The notes below the pieces were generated by a model that did no database searches, was not told the DNA's origin, and saw only the letters and a list, made by a program, of their open reading frames with translations. Source: Serratia nevei (GTDB lineage Bacteria; Pseudomonadota; Gammaproteobacteria; Enterobacterales; Enterobacteriaceae). From it: 64,000 nt of DNA. How positions within the stretch are numbered: position 1 is the first letter of the stretch; each line of letters opens with the position of its first letter. Location of the stretch: positions 1 to 64,000 of the forward strand of contig NZ_JAMYWQ010000019.1 in NCBI RefSeq assembly GCF_024160145.1, written 5' to 3'. Below are positions 1 through 8,371 of the stretch, piece by piece. Both the position numbers and the translations under genes were made by a program.

Positions 1-2
1 TG

Positions 3-62
3 AAGGACAAATTAAAAAGTGGCCAACTTAAGAAACAGGCGCAAGCCGAAGTTTCTGAGTAA
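3..62 (+). CDS. C-terminal end of a transposase helper (IstB-like), partial
   Basis: The window opens inside an open frame whose last codons encode a lysine/glutamine-rich tail (KDKLKSGQLKKQAQAEVSE) and stop at 60-62. IS21-family IstB ATPases often end in a basic tail of the form SYRLKDKxxxG, and the sequence just downstream looks like an IS21-type end, so I infer that this is the end of istB. Only 19 codons are visible, so the family call is tentative. Confidence 0.3.
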   Translation, partial: KDKLKSGQLKKQAQAEVSE

Positions 63-126
63 CCACGATCAGGGGTGGGTCCGTTTTACTTTGGCAGGGT
101 GGGTCACAATTCGATCGGTATTGACA
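63..126. mobile_element. Probable terminal region of an IS21-like element
   Basis: Two direct copies of GGGTGGGTC occur at 73-81 and 97-105, 24 bp apart, and the segment ends in TTGACA (reverse complement TGTCAA) at 121-126. IS21-family ends carry several internal repeats and begin with TG, which fits. The putative end lies only about 11 bp from the stop codon of the island integrase, suggesting that the IS inserted next to it. The other end and the target duplication lie outside the window. Confidence 0.35.
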
Positions 127-136
127 CATAAGGCGC

Positions 137-1972
137 TTACGCCGTCAGCACTTCCAACATTTTCCCGGCTTCGCTGGCCAATTTCTCGACCCCATACGCA
201 CGAACAGCTTCGATAGGACGCATCCCACCCAGTTCATCCACGGGCGTGTTCAATGCATGATAAACACGCCATGGGTCGGCGCTACGAGCATTCGAAAGCA
301 CCAAAGAGGTCAGTTCCCTACACAATGGGTCCAACTGCCAGTCGGGGATCCGTTGCCCACGATTGCCCATCGCCAGGGTCAGCAGTCGCCCGGCCTTGAT
401 GTCACGATTGACCTGGTCTCGAGACTTGCCCGCAAGCTTGGCAAACGCAACGACTGGCAGGTTGTGCGATGCCTCATACAGCTCGAGCTTCTCGGCGTGC
501 TCCCTCTGAAATTGGGAAGGCGCAGGCTCTACTGGCACCGGAGGCTGTTCCTGTACAGGCACAGCCGGCAGTCGGAGAGATGCAGTAGCCGGGACAGAAC
601 TGATTGTTGCCCCCAGTTCACCAGGAGCCACTGGTTGCCGGTCTGGCGATGGCACGTCAGCCATTGCGTTTGGCACCAGCGGCATCGAGTCAAACTGGAC
701 GGTATGGCTCAGGTGCATGCTGGCTGCCTCAGAAAGTCCCTGCTCCCACATGTCGAGGCGATCTGCCCAGTCTTGCATCATGCGCCGCCTCTGCTCCACA
801 TATTCCGCATGGTTGTACGACGCGCTGACCTTGTCGGGATCGGTGTGCGAGAGCTGGGCATCTACCCAGACCTTGGGATATCCGATTTCATTCAAGGCCG
901 TCGAAATAGTTGCACGAATGCCGTGGCCGGTGAGCAGCCTGACATACCCCATCCGCCGCAGCGCGGTGTTAAGCGTGTTTTCGCTGATGCGTTCCGCCAG
1001 TTCACTCCGATGAGACAGCAGGTGCTTCTGCGCCGGCTTACGCTGTTCCAGCAGGTAACGCACGATTTCTTGAGCCTGCGCGGAGAGCGGAACGATGTAT
1101 GGGGGAATACTCGTTGGCTCTATGCGCTCCTTACGCATCTCGAGTTGAAGCTGCTTGACGACTTCCGGCGGGATGATCCATAGCCCCTGATCCAAATGGA
1201 ACTGGTCAGGGGTTGCAAGTCGAAGCTCACCTGTCCGTACCCCCGTCAGCAACAGCAAACGAAGCCCAAGCTGGGTCTGCAGCATTCCGCGGTACTGGCG
1301 GAGCTTCTGCAAGAGTTCCGGCAGTTCCCCCATCCGCAGGAAGGGGTTGTGCTTGACCGGGGGTTTCGGTGCCGCCACGACATCCAGGTCCGAGGCGGGA
1401 CTCTGTTCAAGGTCGGGGACTTTGATCAACACATAGCGGAACATCTGGTGCAGCCAGGTGCGACATTTCTCAGCGGTTGTAAATGCTCCGCGGCGCTCAA
1501 TTACTTCGATTACCTCCAGCAGGTCGGGGCGCTTGATGTCGTAGACGGACTGAAGCCCGAGCTTTGGCAGGAGATCCTTCCGGAAGATGCGTTGAATCTG
1601 TGCCTGCGTGCTCTGACGGCCCTCCTTCAAACTCAGCTTACGGAACTCGAACCAATGCTCGAACAACTTTTGGAAGGTGTGCTCCTCCGCCAGAAGGGCC
1701 AGTCGACGCTCTTGGTTTCGATGCTTCTTGGGATTGATGCCACGCGCGACCAACTCGCGAGCGTCGTCGCGCCGGGTGCGTGCATCTTTGAGGGAGATTT
1801 CTGGGTAAGTACCCAGCGACAATCGCTTCTGGACACCATTCCAGACGTAGCGGAAGTGCCAGCTTTTGTTGCCGATGGGGGATACGGCCAAGGACAGGCC
1901 GTCGGTATCACCGATGGTGTACGCTTTGCCCGTTGTCTTGGCTTGGCGCACTGTAGTGTCGGAGAGTGCCAT
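137..1972 (-). CDS. Tyrosine recombinase (P4-type integrase) with long C-terminal extension
   Basis: Site-specific recombinase of 611 residues that would integrate and excise the island. The N-terminal DUF4102/arm-binding region (about 1-90) is followed by the catalytic domain to about residue 400, with the expected Arg in TGVRTGEL, the HxxR box in TGHGIRAT, a His in QLSHTDPDKV and the Tyr nucleophile in ASYNHAEY. P4-type integrases are usually about 400 residues. Here about 200 more follow: a Pro/Val-rich linker, then a small helical domain (AFAKLAGKSRDQVNRDIKAG) and an end rich in WRVYHALNTPVDELGG and PIEAV. That end resembles the toxin-binding domain of Xre/MbcA/ParS antitoxins; this is inference. 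The gene starts 233 bp from the 3' end of tRNA-Gly and reads away from it, the usual layout of an island integrase. Confidence 0.9.
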   Translation of the reverse strand: MALSDTTVRQAKTTGKAYTIGDTDGLSLAVSPIGNKSWHFRYVWNGVQKRLSLGTYPEISLKDARTRRDDARELVARGINPKKHRNQERRLALLAEEHTFQKLFEHWFEFRKLSLKEGRQSTQAQIQRIFRKDLLPKLGLQSVYDIKRPDLLEVIEVIERRGAFTTAEKCRTWLHQMFRYVLIKVPDLEQSPASDLDVVAAPKPPVKHNPFLRMGELPELLQKLRQYRGMLQTQLGLRLLLLTGVRTGELRLATPDQFHLDQGLWIIPPEVVKQLQLEMRKERIEPTSIPPYIVPLSAQAQEIVRYLLEQRKPAQKHLLSHRSELAERISENTLNTALRRMGYVRLLTGHGIRATISTALNEIGYPKVWVDAQLSHTDPDKVSASYNHAEYVEQRRRMMQDWADRLDMWEQGLSEAASMHLSHTVQFDSMPLVPNAMADVPSPDRQPVAPGELGATISSVPATASLRLPAVPVQEQPPVPVEPAPSQFQREHAEKLELYEASHNLPVVAFAKLAGKSRDQVNRDIKAGRLLTLAMGNRGQRIPDWQLDPLCRELTSLVLSNARSADPWRVYHALNTPVDELGGMRPIEAVRAYGVEKLASEAGKMLEVLTA

Positions 1973-2072
1973 GTTTAACTCCTCTGTACCTGGATTGAAA
2001 TTCAGGAACAGATGGTGGACATGTCACCCGCTGCCAACCAGCAACAATGCGCTGCAGTCCTCGCCCGTATTG

Positions 2073-2096
2073 ATGGACTAAAAAATGGACTAAAAA
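2073..2096. repeat. Perfect tandem 12-mer between integrase and tRNA-Gly
   Basis: ATGGACTAAAAA is present twice head to tail (2073-2084 and 2085-2096). It lies between the integrase start and the tRNA 3' end, where arm-type integrase or excisionase sites are normally found. The binding role is inference. Confidence 0.6.
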
Positions 2097-2136
2097 GCGC
2101 TGGCTGCTGCTGGATTCCGGTGGACGTCACCGGAAT

Positions 2137-2163
2137 GAAAAAAGGGGCTTTCGCCCCTTCTTT
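2137..2163 (-). terminator. Terminator downstream of tRNA-Gly
   Basis: Read on the minus strand, the stem AAGGGGC, loop GAAA and GCCCCTT is followed by a run of six T. It lies 43-69 bp beyond the tRNA 3' end and would end the pgsA-tRNA transcript. Because it lies on the island side of the tRNA, the island probably supplies this terminator. Confidence 0.7.
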
Positions 2164-2205
2164 CAACGACTTACAGAATTCTATGGAACTCCGTAGATCA
2201 AAATT

Positions 2206-2281
2206 TGGAGCGGGAAACGAGGCTCGAACTCGCGACCTCAACCTTGGCAAGGTTGCGCTCTACCAACTGAGCTATTCCCGC
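2206..2281 (-). tRNA. glyW: tRNA-Gly (GCC), island attachment site
   Basis: A 76-nt tRNA including an encoded CCA. The acceptor stem GCGGGAA/TTCCCGC pairs fully, the D-loop has AGCTCAGTTGGTAGAGC, and the anticodon loop CTTGCCAAG gives GCC. It follows pgsA on the same strand, as glyW does in E. coli. In E. coli cysT and leuZ come next, but here the integrase and island follow instead. The 3' end of the tRNA is therefore the probable attachment core. Confidence 0.97.
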
Positions 2282-2425
2282 ATTACCAGAACTGACTGAT
2301 TTCTTTGCTATCTTTCGGCAATTCATCGCTGTCGTCTGATGCGATGCATTCTACTTACCTGACGTGATGAGTCAATAAAATTGTTGGCTCATCACGATCG
2401 TTTGCCGATTTTTGCAGCGCATCGA

Positions 2426-2974
2426 TCAGGGTTCCAGCAGATCGTTGCGCGCCGCGTTCAAATATTGGAACATAGACCAGAAAGTCAACACCGCCGCGAT
2501 GTACAGCAAACCGAACGCGACATACTCCACAGAACGATCCGGGCGCCACAGCAAGCCTACCAGCGACATCATCTGCGCCATGGTTTTCACTTTGCCGATC
2601 CAGGACACCGCCACGCTGCTGCGCTTGCCGATCTCCGCCATCCACTCGCGCAGCGACGAAATGATGATTTCACGGGCGATCATGGTGGCCGCCGGCAGCG
2701 TGATCCACCAGCTGTGGTAGTGCTCTGCCACCAGCACCAGCGCCACCGCCACCATCACTTTGTCTGCAACCGGATCGAGAAACGCCCCGAAGCGCGTCGT
2801 TTGTTTCCAGCGGCGTGCCAGGAAGCCGTCAAACCAGTCGGTGACGGCGGCAAACACGAAGATAACGGCGCAAACCATCGGAGCCCAGTTGAACGGCAGA
2901 TAAAACGCCAGCACAAAGAATGGGATCAGAACTACGCGAAACAGGGTAAGCCAAGTCGGTATATTCAATTGCAT
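2426..2974 (-). CDS. pgsA: CDP-diacylglycerol--glycerol-3-phosphate 3-phosphatidyltransferase
   Basis: Inner-membrane enzyme making phosphatidylglycerophosphate, the committed step to phosphatidylglycerol and cardiolipin. The 182-residue length is normal. The CDP-alcohol phosphotransferase signature DGxxAR(x8)GxxxDxxxD is complete in the stretch that starts [11 protein letters not shown] and ends FLDPVAD, and several hydrophobic segments follow. It lies between uvrC and tRNA-Gly on the same strand, as in other Enterobacterales, and is probably cotranscribed with them. The start gives [13 protein letters not shown], matching known family N-termini. Confidence 0.97.
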   Translation of the reverse strand: MQLNIPTWLTLFRVVLIPFFVLAFYLPFNWAPMVCAVIFVFAAVTDWFDGFLARRWKQTTRFGAFLDPVADKVMVAVALVLVAEHYHSWWITLPAATMIAREIIISSLREWMAEIGKRSSVAVSWIGKVKTMAQMMSLVGLLWRPDRSVEYVAFGLLYIAAVLTFWSMFQYLNAARNDLLEP

Positions 2975-3032
2975 AATGCTACGGTAACTATCTGGCTAGA
3001 GTGGAAATTAAGAGTATGTTGCTACATTGCCC

Positions 3033-4865
3033 TCAGTGTTTCAATGCATTGTAGATCTTTTCTGCCAATGCTTGTGAAATACCCGGCACTTTTGCAATTT
3101 CCTCCACGCTGGCGTTCAACAAAGGTTGCAGTCCGCCCATATACTTCAACAACACCTGACGCCGTTTCGGCCCCACGCCCTCAATCAGCTCCAGCGCGCT
3201 GGTATTTCTGACTTTCGCCCTTCTCTGGCGGTGACCGGTAATCGCGTGGTTGTGCGAGTCATCGCGAATATGCTGGATCACATGCAGCGCCGGCGAATCC
3301 GGCGACAGCGCAATCCCCTCACCTTCCGGCACGAAGAACAGCGTTTCTAACCCGGCCTTGCGATCGGCGCCTTTGGCGATGCCGATCAGCAGCGGTTTGT
3401 TCTTATCCCAGCTGACGTTCAGCGATTTGAACACCTCGATCGCCATGCCGAGCTGCCCTTTGCCGCCGTCGATAAAGATAACGTCCGGGATTTTCTTATC
3501 TTCCAGCGCCTTGCCGTAACGGCGCTTCAGCACCTGCGTCATCGCCGCGTAATCATCGCCGGGGGTGATACCGCTAATATTGTAGCGCCGATACTCCGAA
3601 CGCACCGGCCCGTTACCGTCAAACACCACGCAGGAAGCCACGGTTTGCTCGCCCATGGTGTGGCTGATATCGAAGCACTCCATGCGGTTGATTTCCGTCA
3701 GGTTCAGCACTTTGGCCAATTCCGTCAACCGCTGGTGGATCGTGGACTGTTGCGAAAGCTTGGTGGTCAATGCCGTTGCCGCGTTGGTGCGCGCCAGCTT
3801 CAGATAACGAGCGCGATCGCCGCGCGGTTTGCTTTGGATCTGGATCCTGCGCCCCGCCAGCTCGGAGAGCGATTCAGCAAGCAGTTCTTTTTCCGGCAGG
3901 CTGAAATCCAGCAGGATCTCGCCGGGCAACGTGCGTGCCTGGCTGCCCTGCAGATAAAACTGGCCGACGAAGGTCTGCACCACTTCGCCCATCTCCGTAC
4001 CGCCCGGCACTTTCGGGAAATAGCTGCGGCTGCCCAGCACCTTGCCCTGGCGGATGAACAGCACGTGCAGACACGCCATACCGGCGTCGAACGCCACGCC
4101 AATCACGTCCAGATCGTCGCTGTCGCCGGAGACGAACTGGCGTTCGGTGACGCGGCGCACGGCCTGAATTTGATCGCGAATGCGCGCCGCCTCCTCGAAA
4201 TTCAGCAGTTTGCTGGCTTCTTCCATGCGCGCAATCAGCTGATGCAACACCTGCTGATCTTTGCCCGAAAGGAACAGCCGCACGTAGTCCACCTGCTGGC
4301 GGTACTCTTCTTCGCTCACCAGGCCGGCGACGCAAGGGCCCAGACAGCGCCCGATCTGATACTGCAGGCACGGACGCGAGCGGTTGCGGTACACGCTGTT
4401 TTCGCACTGGCGAATCGGGAACAGCTTTTGCAGCAGCGCCAACGTTTCACGCACGGCGTAAGAGTTGGGAAAAGGGCCAAAGTATTCACCCTTGGCATGT
4501 TTGGCGCCGCGATGCACCGCCAAACGAGGGTGAGTATCCGCGCTGAGAAAAATCAACGGATAAGATTTATCGTCTCGCAAAAGAACATTATATCGCGGCT
4601 GGTACAATTTAATGTAGTTATGTTCTAACAAAAGCGCTTCTGTTTCGGTATGAGTAACAGTTACGTCTATTTGTGCGATATTTTTAACCAGCGTCTCGGT
4701 TTTACGGCTGCTGACCTGCTGCCGAAAATAGCTGGCGAGACGCTTTTTCAGGTCTTTGGCTTTACCGACGTAGATCACCGTACCCGTGGCGTCGTACATA
4801 CGATAGACGCCGGGCTGGCTGGTGACGGTACTCAGGAAGGCTTTGGCATCAAAACGGTCATTCAC
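3033..4865 (-). CDS. uvrC: UvrABC excinuclease subunit C
   Basis: Nuclease subunit that cuts on both sides of a DNA lesion in nucleotide excision repair. At 610 residues it is full length. The N-terminal GIY-YIG domain has [19 protein letters not shown] for the 3' incision, followed by the Cys-rich segment [15 protein letters not shown], a UVR domain ([12 protein letters not shown]) that contacts UvrB, the RNase H-like endonuclease domain ([15 protein letters not shown]) and C-terminal helix-hairpin-helix motifs ([21 protein letters not shown]). Its start overlaps the end of uvrY by 8 bp, so the two are cotranscribed. Confidence 0.98.
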   Translation of the reverse strand: MNDRFDAKAFLSTVTSQPGVYRMYDATGTVIYVGKAKDLKKRLASYFRQQVSSRKTETLVKNIAQIDVTVTHTETEALLLEHNYIKLYQPRYNVLLRDDKSYPLIFLSADTHPRLAVHRGAKHAKGEYFGPFPNSYAVRETLALLQKLFPIRQCENSVYRNRSRPCLQYQIGRCLGPCVAGLVSEEEYRQQVDYVRLFLSGKDQQVLHQLIARMEEASKLLNFEEAARIRDQIQAVRRVTERQFVSGDSDDLDVIGVAFDAGMACLHVLFIRQGKVLGSRSYFPKVPGGTEMGEVVQTFVGQFYLQGSQARTLPGEILLDFSLPEKELLAESLSELAGRRIQIQSKPRGDRARYLKLARTNAATALTTKLSQQSTIHQRLTELAKVLNLTEINRMECFDISHTMGEQTVASCVVFDGNGPVRSEYRRYNISGITPGDDYAAMTQVLKRRYGKALEDKKIPDVIFIDGGKGQLGMAIEVFKSLNVSWDKNKPLLIGIAKGADRKAGLETLFFVPEGEGIALSPDSPALHVIQHIRDDSHNHAITGHRQRRAKVRNTSALELIEGVGPKRRQVLLKYMGGLQPLLNASVEEIAKVPGISQALAEKIYNALKH

Positions 4866-5514
4866 TGCTTAACAACGTCTCCGCATTGAACAATCCATGT
4901 CGGATGGCCAGATGAGTCAGTTCGACATCACCGCTGATATTCAGTTTGCTGAACATGCGGTAACGGTAGCTGTTCACCGTTTTCGGGCTAAGACTCAGTT
5001 GCTCCGAGATCTCATTCACTTTTTTACCTTTGGTGATCATCAGCATGATCTGCAACTCGCGCTCCGACAGGCAACTGAACGGCGTCTCGGCCTGCGGTTC
5101 CAGCTGGCTAAGCGCCATTTGCTGGGCGATATCAGACGCGATATAGCGCTGCCCCGCATGCACGGAACGCAAGGCGTTAATCACTTCCTGCGGCGCGGCG
5201 CCCTTGCTCAGGTAGCCGGCAGCGCCCGCCTGCATCACCTTGGCCGGTAAAGGATTTTCAGTATGGATAGTCAACATGATGACTTTGACGTCGGGTGCAT
5301 AACGCACAATCTTGCGCGTGGCTTCCAGCCCGCCAATGCCCGGCATATTCATGTCCATCAGCACGATATCGACAGCGTTGCCACGGCACCATTTTACGGC
5401 GTCTTCACCGCACTGGGCCTCACCGACAACTTTTATACCTTTGATATCTTCAAGAATGCGTCGTATCCCTGCGCGCACCAGTTCGTGGTCATCAACAAGA
5501 AGAACGCTAATCAA
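4858..5514 (-). CDS. uvrY: Response regulator UvrY (GacA type)
   Basis: Two-component response regulator of the BarA/UvrY (GacS/GacA) system, which drives the Csr small RNAs and affects motility, biofilm and secondary metabolism. It has 218 residues: a receiver domain with the acidic pair D8/D9, phospho-acceptor D54 (VLMDMNMPG) and the conserved Lys near 104 (LSKGAAP), then a LuxR-type HTH (about 145-205; [25 protein letters not shown]). Overlap with uvrC shows the classical uvrY-uvrC operon. The sensor BarA is not in the window. Confidence 0.97.
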   Translation of the reverse strand: MISVLLVDDHELVRAGIRRILEDIKGIKVVGEAQCGEDAVKWCRGNAVDIVLMDMNMPGIGGLEATRKIVRYAPDVKVIMLTIHTENPLPAKVMQAGAAGYLSKGAAPQEVINALRSVHAGQRYIASDIAQQMALSQLEPQAETPFSCLSERELQIMLMITKGKKVNEISEQLSLSPKTVNSYRYRMFSKLNISGDVELTHLAIRHGLFNAETLLSSE

Positions 5515-6212
5515 GGAAAAATCTCCAAAAAAAGGGAGTAACGCAATCAGCCTCTGTTTTCGCCAGAGATATTACTTGTTTTTCAGACAAGAATGAACAC
5601 AGATTAATACATACTTCCGAATAACTTTGCGGGGCAGAGCTGATTTTTCAATTTTAGCCGTCTATGCCGCCGATAAATCGTCACGTCGGAAAAGCTCGGG
5701 CGGCGAAAATAATTTCACGGCACCGGCTACAGGATAGCGTGACAATCATGCCGCAGGGGAAAATCTGTGTAAGCAATCACGACGTGAATAATATTAACAC
5801 GGCCACGGGCTGTTTGTAATCAATTGATATTTAAAGACGCGACGAAAGCCACTGCCAACCTGAGCCGGAGGCCGGAGGACAAAACTATTATTTCCGCCAA
5901 GCGCCGGCAAAATCGGTGCCACCCGTCCCGAATAATTATAATAACCTCAAGGGTTCAACAATAACGTACCGGACAAATACTTGTTAACCGTCTCGAAATA
6001 ACTTGCCGATAATTGGTGATTCGGCACGCAGTGAACGCGCGTTGCCCACCGGCGGGGCCTGAGGAAGCCCGTTGCAGATGACGAACGCATGCTATGCTAT
6101 ACTCCGCGCCCAGTTAAATTCGCCGCCGCGCGTGGAGCAGCTTTTCAGCCCGCGAGCGGTGCGACAAAGCAGTTTGTATCAGGCTAAGGCCTCAAAAAAA
6201 TCAGGAGAGAAA
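5515..6212. other. 698-bp intergenic region between divergent uvrY and yecF
   Basis: No convincing gene. The part nearest uvrY is AT-rich. Near 5840-5900 the composition becomes GC-rich without a clear reading frame. An extended -10 box (TGCTATACT, 6095-6103) lies about 110 bp before yecF, which would give the mRNA a leader of roughly 100 nt. The length leaves room for a small RNA, but I could not identify a promoter-terminator pair that would support one. Confidence 0.4.
6095..6103 (+). promoter_or_regulatory. Extended -10 promoter element for yecF
   Basis: TG-C-TATACT is an extended -10 box. TTGCAG lies upstream at 6072-6077, but the 20-bp spacing is too long for a normal -35, so recognition would rest mainly on the extended -10. 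Confidence 0.4.
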
Positions 6213-6437
6213 ATGAGCAACGTTGACTTCACTACGTCTGCAAACCCGGAAATTTTGGCGACCGAGGTTGCCTGCCTCAAAGCCACGCTGACGCTGATCC
6301 TGAAGTCGATCGGCCAGGCCGACGCCGGGAAAGTCATCATCAACATGGAACGTTTCATTGCCCAAATCGAAGATCCGACCCAGGCGGAAATCTTCAAGAA
6401 CAGCATTCAGCAAATCAAGCACGCTTACCGTCAGTAA
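6213..6437 (+). CDS. yecF: YecF, DUF2594 family protein
   Basis: Small protein of 74 residues in the DUF2594 family, known from the sdiA/uvrY region of E. coli, with no established function. The end IKHAYRQ and the core GQADAGKVIINME match the E. coli protein. The ATG at 6213 is preceded by AGGAGA at 6203-6208, a strong ribosome-binding site, so a longer upstream in-frame start at 6072 is rejected. It is divergent from uvrY. The sdiA gene that adjoins yecF in E. coli is absent; a GlpM/YdgC gene follows instead. Confidence 0.9.
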   Translation: MSNVDFTTSANPEILATEVACLKATLTLILKSIGQADAGKVIINMERFIAQIEDPTQAEIFKNSIQQIKHAYRQ

Positions 6438-6447
6438 GCGCAGCGCC

Positions 6448-6480
6448 GCAGGCCCACTATTCATGCGGGCCTGCTTTTCC
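6448..6480 (+). terminator. Rho-independent terminator after yecF
   Basis: The stem GCAGGCCC (6448-6455) pairs with GGGCCTGC (6467-6474), followed by TTTT. It lies 11 bp after the yecF stop. Confidence 0.8.
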
Positions 6481-6553
6481 CCATGCTATACCCCGTTGAT
6501 CTTGCACAGGCTTTCGGGCAGTGTGTTGATTTCCCCTGTCCCCCGAGACCGTT

Positions 6554-6895
6554 ATGGGCATCCTTGTCAAAGCGCTGATCGGCGCGCTGGTTGTGGTTCT
6601 GATCGGCCTGCTGGCTAAAACGCGCAACTATTATATCGCCGGTTTGGTGCCGCTTTTTCCCACTTTCGCTCTGATAGCGCATTACATTGTCGGCAGCGAA
6701 CGGTCGATCGCAGCGCTGAAAACTACGCTGATTTTCGGCATGTGGGCGGTCCTGCCCTACCTGGTGTATTTGATTTCGCTGTATTTCCTGATTAACAGCC
6801 TGCGGCTGTCGTTGGCTCTGGGAGCGGCGGTGCTTTGCTGGATCGCGGCGGCATGGCTGTTAATTACGCTGTGGGGATGGTGGCAAGGGCGTTAA
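6554..6895 (+). CDS. ydgC: GlpM/YdgC family inner-membrane protein
   Basis: Small integral membrane protein of 113 residues with about four hydrophobic segments. The stretches GALVVVLIGLLAKTRNYYIAG and PLFPTFALIAHYIVGSER are nearly the same as in E. coli YdgC and Pseudomonas GlpM. GlpM has been linked to alginate production in Pseudomonas; the role in enterobacteria is unknown. The gene is alone between two terminators. Its stop codon lies inside a perfect palindrome shared with the converging lipoprotein gene. Confidence 0.85.
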   Translation: MGILVKALIGALVVVLIGLLAKTRNYYIAGLVPLFPTFALIAHYIVGSERSIAALKTTLIFGMWAVLPYLVYLISLYFLINSLRLSLALGAAVLCWIAAAWLLITLWGWWQGR

Positions 6896-6905
6896 CGCCC
6901 TTGCC
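6882..6905. terminator. Bidirectional terminator overlapping the ydgC stop codon
   Basis: A perfect 24-bp palindrome (arms GGCAAGGGCGTT / AACGCCCTTGCC). The TAA of ydgC is within the centre of the palindrome, and the lipoprotein gene on the other strand ends 8 bp away. The long uridine tract is missing on either side, so termination may be partial. Confidence 0.6.
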
Positions 6906-6912
6906 TGAACGG

Positions 6913-7344
6913 TTACGGCCGCCCTGCCTGCAAAATGAAGCCGCGCTGCCGGTCACCGGCGATACGCAGATAGCGGCTTTCACCGGCGCGCAACGTCATG
7001 GGCACGCTGCCGCCGGTATCACGCCAAATGCACAGATGATTCTCAATCATATCTTGCCCGATGCTGACCGTAGCATTGCCAGGCGGCATGCGAAACTCCG
7101 CTTTCTCTTTCGCGCCCAGCGAAGCGGCGAACTCCCCATTCACATAGACGCCGGTGCGGCAACTGCCCGCCAACATTCCGCTGTCGCGCACCACCACCAC
7201 CGTGGCATAGGGCGTATCCGGGATATTCTGATAGAGCATCAGACGGCTTGGGGGCGGGAACTCAGCCTGCTGCGGCGGTACGGCTTGGGTCGCACATCCC
7301 GTCAACAATGCAGAGGCAAAAAACAATGCGGCGTAATGCTTCAT
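6913..7344 (-). CDS. Predicted lipoprotein, unknown function
   Basis: A 143-residue protein with a lipoprotein signal: a hydrophobic stretch and the lipobox LLTGC with Cys at residue 17, followed by a Pro/Gln-rich linker. The rest looks like a small beta-rich domain (VYVNGEFAASLGAKEKAEF, GQDMIENHLCIW) reminiscent of DUF2846-like extracellular domains; that likeness is inference. I chose the ATG at 7344 because it begins the signal peptide and has AGGAG just upstream; a longer frame reaching 7569 has neither. A short palindrome (ACGATTATCGT) lies about 20 bp upstream. Confidence 0.8.
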   Translation of the reverse strand: MKHYAALFFASALLTGCATQAVPPQQAEFPPPSRLMLYQNIPDTPYATVVVVRDSGMLAGSCRTGVYVNGEFAASLGAKEKAEFRMPPGNATVSIGQDMIENHLCIWRDTGGSVPMTLRAGESRYLRIAGDRQRGFILQAGRP

Positions 7345-7504
7345 CCTTGGCTCCTGAAAAATAACGATTATCGTAACAAGAGAATAGCTGCCCCAGTAAC
7401 GTACACGCCGCAGAGACGAAAAATCGGATAACTTCCTACTCATGCCCATTGAGATAAGAAGATTCTGCATTAAAGCTCTTGAAATAAAGACTATTTTTAC
7501 AAAT

Positions 7505-7819
7505 TTAAAACTTGACCATGCCTCGTTGAATATCTGCCGCAAACGCACCGCTGACATAACTGAGACCATCTGGCGTAACGTAAACCCGGGTATGGCCGCT
7601 CTCTGATAATACCGCCACCATATACCCCAGGCGGATCATTTCATGTGACGGCACATTCATTGGCGTAAGAAATCCGCGCCCGCGGCACCACTGATAAAAG
7701 CGAGTCCGCCCGTATCCCAACACGGCCCCCACATCGGCGAGGTGCTTAAATCTATCATAATCCTCTGATGGTGAAGGCAAACCGTCACGACTCTCAGGTG
7801 TTTTCTTTATCCCAGACAA
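7505..7819 (-). CDS. Phage antirepressor-like DNA-binding protein (KilAC-like)
   Basis: A 104-residue protein. The centre (DVGAVLGYGRTRFYQWCRGRGFL) resembles the winged helix of the phage antirepressor C-terminal domain (KilAC), and the end (TRVYVTPDGLSYVSG) matches that family's TPKGxxYI turn. It likely binds DNA. A TTG start at 7819 is chosen because AAGGAG sits 7 bp upstream; the alternative TTG at 7849 has no ribosome-binding site. No phage gene is next to it, so it is an orphan, possibly a prophage remnant. Its surroundings are strongly AT-rich, unlike the flanking core genes, which suggests horizontal gain. Confidence 0.65.
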   Translation of the reverse strand: MSGIKKTPESRDGLPSPSEDYDRFKHLADVGAVLGYGRTRFYQWCRGRGFLTPMNVPSHEMIRLGYMVAVLSESGHTRVYVTPDGLSYVSGAFAADIQRGMVKF

Positions 7820-7984
7820 AATAAACTCCTTTTTTGTATTGGTCGCCAACGGTTACCCTTCATCTGAAGCTGAATTTAAAAAATTCAATTTTAAAATGCA
7901 AATAAATTCCCTATAACTAAAAATCACTTTATGAAGGAATTCTTAAAATAAAACCACAATAACAAAACAGAAATAAAAAAATTG

Positions 7985-8013
7985 GGTATTAATACCGAGT
8001 ATTAAAAACTCGG
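7985..8013. repeat. Two overlapping inverted repeats
   Basis: GGTATTAATACC (7985-7996) is a perfect palindrome. It runs into CCGAGT-N7-ACTCGG (7995-8013). Only one of the two hairpins can form at a time, so this may be a protein site or an alternative-fold RNA. Confidence 0.5.
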
Positions 8014-8122
8014 CATAGGTAAATATCCTAAATAAAAATAATATTTAAATCGGATAAGAAAATACTTAGCTTGCATACAATCCCGCATTCATGACAATCA
8101 AACGATCGTCGGATCGCTGCGG

Positions 8123-8146
8123 TGACAAGATGACAAGATGACAAGA
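8123..8146. repeat. Three tandem copies of TGACAAGA
   Basis: TGACAAGA is repeated three times without interruption (8123-8130, 8131-8138, 8139-8146). Copy number could vary by slippage. It lies about 225 bp before the lipoprotein gene at 8372. Confidence 0.8.
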
Positions 8147-8261
8147 TAATGAACAAAACAAACGCTACGCTGCCCTTCCCACCTCGTAAGCCCCCCCGTA
8201 GGCCGCTTTCATTTAGCCAACATCGTCGCACAAGGCAGTGCTTTCTCAATCCCACCTAAAC

Positions 8262-8280
8262 AATAACCATTATCATTTCC
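8262..8280. promoter_or_regulatory. Fur-like box
   Basis: Read on the minus strand, 13 of 19 positions agree with the classical Fur consensus GATAATGATAATCATTATC. It lies about 90 bp before the lipoprotein start. The match is moderate, and AT-rich DNA gives such matches by chance. Confidence 0.25.
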
Positions 8281-8371
8281 AATTGTATCGCCAGTTTATT
8301 ACACTTTTTCGCGCCGCTTCTTGGGAATATTCCTAAGAAGCGCCCCAGGATGAGGAAGAGTTAGGGACACC

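Larger units (their letters stand above)
7820..8371. other. AT-rich intergenic region with repeats, no gene recognised
   Basis: About 550 bp of low-GC DNA. It holds overlapping inverted repeats at 7985-8013, an 8-bp motif repeated three times at 8123-8146 and a Fur-like sequence at 8262-8280. An open frame on the minus strand (8028-8255) has no ribosome-binding site or recognisable sequence and is not called. Confidence 0.5.

Noticed and set aside
8028-8255. Minus-strand open frame of 75 codons in the AT-rich patch
   Set aside because: No ribosome-binding site, unusual composition and no recognisable sequence; it overlaps the tandem repeat.
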